From Chitinophagaceae bacterium (GTDB lineage: Bacteria; Bacteroidota; Bacteroidia; Chitinophagales; Chitinophagaceae), in NCBI GenBank assembly GCA_003489485.1, contig DNMB01000143.1, forward strand, positions 1 through 21,440: a stretch of 21,440 bases of DNA, in the 5' to 3' direction. The notes beneath the pieces are model-generated. The model saw only the letters and a list, made by a program, of their open reading frames with translations. It was not told the DNA's origin and did not search any database. The position numbers were made by a program, and so were the translations under genes. Shown here one piece after another: positions 15,959-21,440 of the stretch (positions within the stretch are counted from its first letter, which is position 1; each line of letters starts with the position of its first letter).

Positions 15959-17073
15959 TGGAGAACACCCCCATTTCCATGTTAATAAACCAAGCCGTAG
16001 CCATTGCTGAAAGCGTCGACTACCAAAATGTTAAACCAAATCCCAGAGTCGGAGCACTTATTGTAGACGAAAGAGGAAAAACCATAGCCTTAGGAGCGCA
16101 CCAAAAATGGGGAGGGCCTCATGCGGAGGTGGTGGCTATCCAAGAAGCACTACGGGCAGGAGTCAATTTGTCTAAATGCACCCTGTATGTTACCCTTGAA
16201 CCCTGCTCACACACCGGCAAGACGCCCCCCTGCACCGATCTTATCATCAGCCAGGGCATTCCCCGCGTTGTATATGCCTCCAAGGATCCAAATCCTAAAG
16301 TGAAAGGAGCTGAACTACTCATGGCAAACGGAGTGGACGTTATTTACTCGCCCAGTGAGAAAGCGCTCGAACTCAATAAAGAGTTTTTTATACAGCAACT
16401 TTTCAATAAACCCTACTGCATTCTCAAGATGGCGCAGACTGCCGATGGGTATGTTACAGAAGCAGAAGGGGTTCAAACTTCTATAAGCAATTCGTTTAGT
16501 AGGGCACATGTTCACAAAGAACTTCGGAGCAACTGTGATGCCATTCTTTCCACTGCGAAAACGGTGATAACCGATAATGCAAGGCTTAATATTCGCACCG
16601 GCGACAATCACAGCGAATTAACTGCGATAGTTATAGATCACGACTTAGACCTATTGGGCAGGCCTGATCTCGCTCTACGCTACAAGAGAACCGACTCTAA
16701 GTTATTTTTGGTAACCGATCTCACTTACAGCGGCCCCCTATATGCAGAGAGTATTGATATCATCACGACTCCTTTTTTAAACAGAAGAGTCGACCTTCAT
16801 TTGCTATTACAACGGCTCTATAAAGACTATGACATCTATCGACTGCTTATAGAATCCGGACCGTTATTTGCTAAAAGTCTTTTGGCGCAAAATTTAGTAG
16901 ATGAGTATCACCTTTACACAGCCAGTCATTCAATTTCGTCTAATAAAGGCCTGCTCGGCATAGAAAGATCTCTATTGAAAAATTCGACTAAGATCCATGA
17001 GGTAGACCTAGGGGGTGACCTCTACGAAGCATTTGACTTTAGATGGTACGATAGAGAATCTAGCTGTAAATGA
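15958..17073 (+). CDS. ribD: Bifunctional pyrimidine deaminase/reductase
   Basis: A 371-residue enzyme doing the second and third steps of the pyrimidine branch of riboflavin synthesis. The deaminase domain (about 1-145) has KPNPRVGALIV (26-36), zinc ligand H55 with catalytic E57 in GPHAEVVA, and zinc cysteines C83 and C92 in LEPCSHTGKTPPC. The reductase domain (about 150-371) shows LKMAQTADGYV (156-166), ELRSNCDAIL (188-197), TDNARLNIR (205-213) and LLIESGPLFAKSLL (296-309). The ATG at 15958 is preferred over the one at 15928, because the latter would put a -7 box inside the gene and add a tail not typical of RibD. It diverges from ribE-ribBA-ribH; together they cover the pathway. Confidence 0.94.
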   Translation: MENTPISMLINQAVAIAESVDYQNVKPNPRVGALIVDERGKTIALGAHQKWGGPHAEVVAIQEALRAGVNLSKCTLYVTLEPCSHTGKTPPCTDLIISQGIPRVVYASKDPNPKVKGAELLMANGVDVIYSPSEKALELNKEFFIQQLFNKPYCILKMAQTADGYVTEAEGVQTSISNSFSRAHVHKELRSNCDAILSTAKTVITDNARLNIRTGDNHSELTAIVIDHDLDLLGRPDLALRYKRTDSKLFLVTDLTYSGPLYAESIDIITTPFLNRRVDLHLLLQRLYKDYDIYRLLIESGPLFAKSLLAQNLVDEYHLYTASHSISSNKGLLGIERSLLKNSTKIHEVDLGGDLYEAFDFRWYDRESSCK

Positions 17074-17092
17074 GTAGCCCCATAAAATAGGC

Positions 17093-17125
17093 TTTGATTC
17101 TATGTTAGAATTTTCTCTAATTTAG
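17093..17125 (+). promoter_or_regulatory. Candidate promoter of the dioxygenase gene
   Basis: TTTG (17093-17096), 21 nt, then TAATTTAG (17118-17125), one mismatch from TAnnTTTG. Transcription would begin roughly 5-10 nt before the ATG at 17141. The gene can therefore be expressed apart from ribD. Confidence 0.4.
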
Positions 17126-17140
17126 ATTAAACTCCCTGTC

Positions 17141-17968
17141 ATGCCCACCACAGCTTCTCCTTTACAACAGCAATTAAACACCCCCTACTCGTTAACGAGA
17201 GAGCAAATTGATTTCTATCAAGAGAACCGATTCATAAAACTTAAGCAGGTTTTTGATCAACCCACTATCTCTTATTTCAATGAGGTAATCACTCGGCGGG
17301 TTGAGCAGATGAATACGCAGACCACCCCTTTAGAGATCCGCTCGACCTATGGAAAGGCCTTTCTTCAGCTGTTTAATCTCTGGAGAGAGGACGATCTCGT
17401 AAAAGAGTTGGTCTTTAGTAAGCGATTGGCAAAAATCGCTACAGATCTTATGCAAACCTCGGGTGCCCGGCTCTACCACGATCAGGCACTATTTAAAGAA
17501 GGGGGCGGAGGAATAACACCCTGGCACGCCGATCAGTACTACTGGCCTTTAGATAACGATAAAACCATAACAGCTTGGATTCCCTTGCAGGCGACACCCC
17601 TAGAACTTGGCCCGCTTGAATTCAGCGCCGGCAGTCACCGCATTGTTGAGGGACGCAACTTAGAGATCAGCGATGAAAGTGAGCAGCAGATCGAACAAAA
17701 GCTACGAGTAACCGACTTTAAACATGTAATTGAAGCGTTCGATGTAGGTGAAATTAGCTTTCATAGCGGGTGGGTATTTCATAGGGCCGGAGCGAATAGC
17801 ACTTCGCAAATGCGAAAAGTGATGACCATCATTTACATGGATAGAGATATGCGATTAAAATCACCCGAAAATCAGAACCAAATTAACGATTGGAACACTT
17901 GGTGCCCAGGAGCAGCTATTGGAGAAGTGATCAATTCACCGCTTAATCCTATCTTATTTCATTATTGA
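17141..17968 (+). CDS. Phytanoyl-CoA dioxygenase (PhyH) family oxygenase
   Basis: A 275-residue cytosolic non-haem Fe(II)/2-oxoglutarate oxygenase. The iron triad is visible: H129 and D131 in TPWHADQYYWPLD, and a distal histidine at H214 in SGWVFHRAGANS, with R225 a likely 2-oxoglutarate-binding residue. Blocks typical of the family also occur: ARLYHDQALFKEGGGG (109-124), TAWIPLQ (144-150) and GPLEFSAGSHR (157-167). Members hydroxylate lipids, amino acids such as ectoine precursors, or natural products; the substrate is unknown here. It follows ribD by 67 bp on the same strand and has its own possible promoter, so a link to riboflavin synthesis is not implied. Confidence 0.88.
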   Translation: MPTTASPLQQQLNTPYSLTREQIDFYQENRFIKLKQVFDQPTISYFNEVITRRVEQMNTQTTPLEIRSTYGKAFLQLFNLWREDDLVKELVFSKRLAKIATDLMQTSGARLYHDQALFKEGGGGITPWHADQYYWPLDNDKTITAWIPLQATPLELGPLEFSAGSHRIVEGRNLEISDESEQQIEQKLRVTDFKHVIEAFDVGEISFHSGWVFHRAGANSTSQMRKVMTIIYMDRDMRLKSPENQNQINDWNTWCPGAAIGEVINSPLNPILFHY

Positions 17969-18075
17969 GAGCAGGAGTAAATAATTCAATCTCTCTGTAT
18001 CTAATTCTCCACTAAAGTAAAAAACATCCTACTTTTTAAATAAAGAAAACTCATTTAGCGAAAGGGACTAGTATC

Positions 18076-18666
18076 TTACCTGAGTATAACAGACCACTCA
18101 ACCCTTACCTTTTCCCAGCGCATTTCGATCGCACATAAAGAAGGTTCTATAATGTTCAGAAAATATTGCAGCCGCTCAAGATGATTCGCTTGTTCAGGTC
18201 GCACCGCAAAACGAACTACATCATCTTTTGCATCATAATCCCACGCCAGGTGCTGGTTCCAATTTTTATTGATGATCACGATCCACTCGTCAGGACCGGG
18301 TATGGTAAAGAGGGCATACTTTCCGGGCGCTAAGACTTTGCCCCCGATCAATAAGGCCCGTGAAGTTTCGAGCGTGGTGGCATTATGCGCGCCGGTTACC
18401 CACACCTCTCCAAAAGGCACCAAACCGCCCCAGATAATACGCTTTCGCACTGCGGGAGAGTGATAGGTAATGCGGATGCTGTCACTGCCCATCCTGGCTA
18501 TCGCCTTAGCGTATACACTTCCTTTGACTGAATCGGCCACCTGATTGGGATCCATTACACAAACTGCGCTCGATTGGGCAAAGGCCGACTGAAAACATAG
18601 CAGGGCAACTGTAAAAGACCAAAAAAATCCGGAGATAAAAAATGGTTTTTTAGAAAATTGACTCAT
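18076..18666 (-). CDS. DUF2911 exported protein
   Basis: A 196-residue protein with a signal peptide (hydrophobic 9-28, likely cut after AFA at residue 30). The body matches DUF2911 wording: IRITYHSPAVRKRIIWGGLV (64-83), FGEVWVTGAHNATTLETS (85-102), GGKVLAPGKYALFTIPG (108-124), EWIVIINKNWNQHLAWDYD (127-145) and DVVRFAVRP (149-157). The family is common in Bacteroidota and its function is unknown; it is presumed periplasmic. It lies 140 bp downstream of the sugar dehydrogenase gene on the same strand. A 107-bp AT-rich gap separates it from the convergent dioxygenase gene, where I see only a weak hairpin. Confidence 0.88.
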   Translation of the reverse strand: MSQFSKKPFFISGFFWSFTVALLCFQSAFAQSSAVCVMDPNQVADSVKGSVYAKAIARMGSDSIRITYHSPAVRKRIIWGGLVPFGEVWVTGAHNATTLETSRALLIGGKVLAPGKYALFTIPGPDEWIVIINKNWNQHLAWDYDAKDDVVRFAVRPEQANHLERLQYFLNIIEPSLCAIEMRWEKVRVEWSVILR

Positions 18667-18806
18667 AGTAGTACACTCAAGCTACAAAATTCATTTCAAT
18701 AACCCATAGGTTTAATGTATCGCATGACCATCAAATCGTTATTCCCATCACATGCAGCGATTGCACTTCGCAAATAGCGCTGTGATAATATCGATAGCAT
18801 GGTGAT

Positions 18807-19955
18807 CTACTGCGCCTTGATCTCTATGATTCTTCCCGGCCCCTCAATGGCAACATAGACAGAACCATTCGGCGCCTGCGCCACATGACGAACTCTTCCG
18901 CTGATGCCCTCTACTATGGCCGCTTCGGAAATTGAAGTTCCGCTCACCACACAGCGATACAATTTTTGTGCGGCCAATGCGCCCACTAGCAGACTTCCCT
19001 TCCAGGCCTTAAATGAATTATGCGTAATAAAAGCCATACCGGATACACCAATAGAAGGCGTCCAAGAAAATATGGGGGCTACGATACCCGTAGCAGTGTG
19101 TCCCTGTGAAATGACCGTATTGTCGTAGTTGGTACCCAGCGAATAAAAAGGCCAGCCGTAATTGGCTGCGCGCGTAATGATATTGATCTCGTCACCACCC
19201 TTTGGGCCATGCTCTGACTCCCACACTGCACCGGTAGTAGGATGAATGGTCATGCCCTGTGGGTTACGAACGCCATAGGCAAAGAGGGTACTGGCAGAAG
19301 TCTGCCCGGGTAGAATAGGATTATCAAGAGGTATGCCTCCTGCAGCGGTTAATCGATGGATCTTTCCCCAAGCAGATGAAGTGTTAGAGGAGTTTCTGTT
19401 ACTGGCAGTGGGACCTCCATAACTACCCGTGCCACCCTCTCCTACCGATAGGTAAAGCATGCGATTGGCATCGAAAGCGATACGAGACCCGTAGTGCCCG
19501 CTCCATGTGTTACCGCCACCTGTAGTAAAAATATTTTCGACGCTTTGAATTGCAGTGCCAGCGATCTTAAAGCGTATCAGCCTCAACTCTCCGCTGCCAT
19601 CGGTCGCGTTAGCGGCATAACAGGCATAGACCCACCCATTGCTGGCGTAATCGGGATGAACGCGTATATCGAGCAACCCTCCCTGACCGCTACTTCGCAC
19701 AGCGGGAAAGCCTGTCAGCTCAGTTACAACACCGTTGCTATGGCGATAGATCTTTCCTCTCTTCTCAGTGAATAATAGATCACCGTTGGGCAGAAAATCA
19801 AATCCCCAGATAATCTCGTATCCGGTCAGCACAGTAGAAATGGATAACTGAGGGAGTGTGGTGTTGTCTATTGGGGGAGAAGGCACGTTCTTCTTACAAG
19901 ACACAAGTAGTGTTGTTACTAAAACAAAACTCACTATGATCCGAATAAATTTCAT
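18807..19955 (-). CDS. PQQ-type aldose/sorbosone dehydrogenase lipoprotein
   Basis: A 382-residue six-bladed beta-propeller of the glucose/sorbosone dehydrogenase family. The N-terminus is a lipoprotein signal (LLVSC, lipidated C20), so it is envelope-anchored. Signatures include FLPNGDLLFTEKRGKI (54-69), GQGGLLDIRVHPDY (90-103), HYGSRIAFD (154-162) with the usual catalytic-type His, LYLSVGEGG (167-175), YGVRNPQG (227-234), ESEHGPKGGDEIN (246-258) and NYGWP (265-269). Family members such as YliI oxidise aldoses using PQQ. No PQQ synthesis gene lies in this window, so cofactor supply is unknown. Upstream (19956-20218) is shared with a divergent gene. Confidence 0.9.
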   Translation of the reverse strand: MKFIRIIVSFVLVTTLLVSCKKNVPSPPIDNTTLPQLSISTVLTGYEIIWGFDFLPNGDLLFTEKRGKIYRHSNGVVTELTGFPAVRSSGQGGLLDIRVHPDYASNGWVYACYAANATDGSGELRLIRFKIAGTAIQSVENIFTTGGGNTWSGHYGSRIAFDANRMLYLSVGEGGTGSYGGPTASNRNSSNTSSAWGKIHRLTAAGGIPLDNPILPGQTSASTLFAYGVRNPQGMTIHPTTGAVWESEHGPKGGDEINIITRAANYGWPFYSLGTNYDNTVISQGHTATGIVAPIFSWTPSIGVSGMAFITHNSFKAWKGSLLVGALAAQKLYRCVVSGTSISEAAIVEGISGRVRHVAQAPNGSVYVAIEGPGRIIEIKAQ

Positions 19956-20088
19956 TGTAGCAATTTACTCTAACGCACCCATAAAATCACTGCCTGTCAA
20001 TAGCCTCCTTACCATCGTCAAGATCACATGCACAACATCTAAAAACAGTCTGCCATTCCTTTCTCTTTCAGAAAATGTAAAAATCGCC

Positions 20089-20113
20089 TAAAATGTTGAT
20101 TAGTAACATTTTA
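20089..20113. promoter_or_regulatory. 9-bp dyad in the divergent intergenic region
   Basis: Perfect inverted repeat taaaatgtt (20089-20097), 7-nt spacer, aacatttta (20105-20113). It could be an operator for either the dehydrogenase or the LolA-like gene, or chance in AT-rich DNA. Confidence 0.35.
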
Positions 20114-20132
20114 AAAAAACAAACGCCCGTTC

Positions 20133-20188
20133 ATGTAAAATTTCTGTCACCACAGCGAAAAAGGCAGAGGGGGGGTGTAATTTTACAT
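20133..20188. repeat. Second inverted repeat (10-bp arms) upstream of the LolA-like gene
   Basis: Arms atgtaaaatt (20133-20142) and aattttacat (20179-20188) match perfectly across a 36-nt spacer that includes a run of seven Gs (20169-20175). A further copy of atgtaaaa is at 20075-20082. The left arm begins 86 bp before the ATG. The element may be a paired binding site or a leader-RNA stem. No TAnnTTTG promoter was found nearby. Confidence 0.4.
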
Positions 20189-20218
20189 CTCAATCGAAAA
20201 ACAATTAAAACTCCAATT

Positions 20219-20932
20219 ATGAAATCTCTTTTTAGCAAATTCAGTGTGCTGATAATGGCCCTGCTGCTCACGTCTTTCAATGGCTTCTCGCAAACTGTTG
20301 ATGATGTGATCGCCAAGCATATCGCTGCCACAGGCGGTGAAGAAAAGTGGAAGCAGGTAAACAGCATGAAGATCGAAGGATACATCGAAGTACAAGGCAT
20401 TCAAATTCCCTTTACACAACAGACCGTACACAATACCGGCATGCGTATCGACGCCGAATTTCAAGGCATGCAGATTATTCAGATCGTTACTCCTACCAAG
20501 AGCTGGTCACAGAATCCCTTTGGCGGTAAAACAGAACTCGAACCCGCTAGCGAGGATGAGCACAAGCAGCAGGTAGACGAGCTCGATATACAAAATGAAT
20601 TCGTTGATTGGAAGACCAAAGGTTCATCGGTAGAGCTGCTCGGCAAAGACGAAGAAGATGGCAACGAGTACTTTAAAGTTCGTCTGACTACCAAGCACCA
20701 GAACCAGACCGTTTACTACATCGATGTAAAGACCTACCTGATCTACAAGTCGGTTTCTACTTCTAAAATGCAAGGACAAGAAATGGAAGTCACCACCAAG
20801 TTGCTCGATTATAAAGAGCTTCCTATTGGTGTGAAAGTTCCGCACAAGACCGATCAAATGGGACAAGTACTGGTTTTTGAAAAAATCGATGTGAACACCA
20901 CCATCGATACCAAGATCTTCGCCGGTAAGTAA
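20219..20932 (+). CDS. LolA-like exported protein
   Basis: A 237-residue periplasmic protein. The ATG at 20219 is chosen because it opens a signal peptide (MKSLFSKFSVLIMALLLTSF, cut near GFSQ at 25); the frame extends upstream but through intergenic dyads. The mature part starts TVDDVIAKHIAATGGEEKWKQVNSMKIEG (26-54), wording typical of Bacteroidota proteins annotated as outer-membrane lipoprotein-sorting (LolA/LolB fold). It continues with strands such as DGNEYFKVRLT and VYYIDVKTYLIYK, matching the half-barrel that binds acyl chains. A true lipoprotein-carrier role is not certain, as many paralogues exist. The next gene starts 26 nt later, suggesting co-transcription. Confidence 0.75.
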   Translation: MKSLFSKFSVLIMALLLTSFNGFSQTVDDVIAKHIAATGGEEKWKQVNSMKIEGYIEVQGIQIPFTQQTVHNTGMRIDAEFQGMQIIQIVTPTKSWSQNPFGGKTELEPASEDEHKQQVDELDIQNEFVDWKTKGSSVELLGKDEEDGNEYFKVRLTTKHQNQTVYYIDVKTYLIYKSVSTSKMQGQEMEVTTKLLDYKELPIGVKVPHKTDQMGQVLVFEKIDVNTTIDTKIFAGK

Positions 20933-20958
20933 TTTTTTCTCACCTTAATTCTCACCTT

Positions 20959-21440
20959 ATGCTGAAGTGTTTTTTTCGGCCTGTCATTTCTATGGCCTTT
21001 CTACTGTGGACCGCTACTACCGGTTTTGCACAACAAAACAAAGTAGAGCTTAACTCCTCTTACTTTCAGTCCATGTCGGCCCGCAACCTGGGACCCTCTA
21101 CCATGAGTGGACGTGTTACCTCTATAGTGGGTACGACAGTAGATAACCAGATCAACCTCTATGTAGGTACAGCGGGCGGTGGTATTTGGAAAAGTCTCAA
21201 CGGTGGTATAACATTTACCCCGGTATTCGATAAATATTGTCAGTCCATCGGAGCGCTGGCGATCGATCCTACTTCTTCCAAGATCATTTACGCTGCTACC
21301 GGAGAAAGCAACATGCGTAATTCCGTCTCCATCGGCGATGGAATGTATAAGACCACCGATGCCGGCTCTAACTGGCAAAAGATCGGACTCGATAGCACCG
21401 AGCACATCAGCAAAATCTGGATCGATCCCAAAAACACGAA
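20959..21440 (+). CDS. BNR/VPS10 (sortilin-like) beta-propeller protein, 5' part only
   Basis: The frame stays open from the ATG at 20959 to the window edge (160 codons plus two bases), so the gene is partial at its 3' end. A signal peptide is clear (hydrophobic 8-22, cut near GFAQ at 25). The mature start, SARNLGPSTMSGRVTSI (40-56), and two Asp-box-like blades, GGGIWKSLNGGITFTPVF (73-90) and GDGMYKTTDAGSNWQKIGL (127-145), identify the BNR/VPS10-type proteins common in Bacteroidota, usually near 1000 residues and exported. They are often annotated as glycosyl hydrolases, but catalytic activity is seldom shown. It follows the LolA-like gene by 26 nt. Confidence 0.88.
   Translation, partial: MLKCFFRPVISMAFLLWTATTGFAQQNKVELNSSYFQSMSARNLGPSTMSGRVTSIVGTTVDNQINLYVGTAGGGIWKSLNGGITFTPVFDKYCQSIGALAIDPTSSKIIYAATGESNMRNSVSIGDGMYKTTDAGSNWQKIGLDSTEHISKIWIDPKNT

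Noticed and set aside
20093..20218. 42-codon N-terminal extension of the LolA-like protein
   Set aside because: It spans the intergenic dyads and a seven-G run and would bury the signal peptide inside the protein.
21001..21405. 134-codon minus-strand ORF at the right edge
   Set aside because: The opposite strand encodes a signal peptide and BNR blades in one open frame, so this is a shadow.

Overview
ORGANISM. The window looks like a chromosome segment from a member of the Bacteroidota. Supporting signs are two large TonB-dependent receptors with N-terminal carboxypeptidase-regulatory-like domains (one Oar-like), many lipoproteins, a DUF2911 protein, an imelysin-like/di-haem peroxidase fusion typical of the phylum, near absence of Shine-Dalgarno sequences, and several TAnnTTTG-type -7 promoter boxes. 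I cannot name a genus. No tRNA, rRNA, CRISPR array, transposase or phage gene was seen, and no gene-free stretch exceeds 300 bases (the longest is 19956-20218).

LAYOUT. (1) 1-830: a small nucleotidyltransferase and a 68-residue partner on the minus strand, bracketed by two perfect copies of a 21-bp direct repeat. (2) 880-13557: a long minus-strand run. In transcription order it holds a PhoX-like (DUF839) lipoprotein, a hairpin, an imelysin-like/di-haem peroxidase fusion, a mono-haem cytochrome lipoprotein, an alpha/beta hydrolase, an unknown 113-residue protein, a TonB receptor, a beta-propeller phytase and an Oar-like TonB receptor, ending at a strong bidirectional terminator. (3) 13717-17073: riboflavin synthesis, with ribE-ribBA-ribH leftward (all joined by ATGA overlaps) and ribD rightward from a 32-bp shared promoter region. 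(4) 17141-17968: a phytanoyl-CoA-dioxygenase-type oxygenase. (5) 18076-19955: a DUF2911 protein and a PQQ-type sugar dehydrogenase lipoprotein on the minus strand. (6) 20219-21440: a LolA-like exported protein and the start of a BNR/VPS10-type beta-propeller protein that runs off the window.

HOW THE GENES WORK TOGETHER. The clearest functional unit is the TonB receptor, phytase, TonB receptor operon (18- and 40-nt gaps): a secreted or surface phytase between two outer-membrane transporters, suggesting capture and hydrolysis of phytate. The PhoX-like protein upstream on the same strand points to a wider organic-phosphorus locus, although a hairpin and longer gaps separate it from the phytase genes. 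The riboflavin block holds every classical enzyme from GTP to riboflavin except the unassigned dephosphorylation step. All functional assignments rest on motif recognition by eye; no database search was possible.
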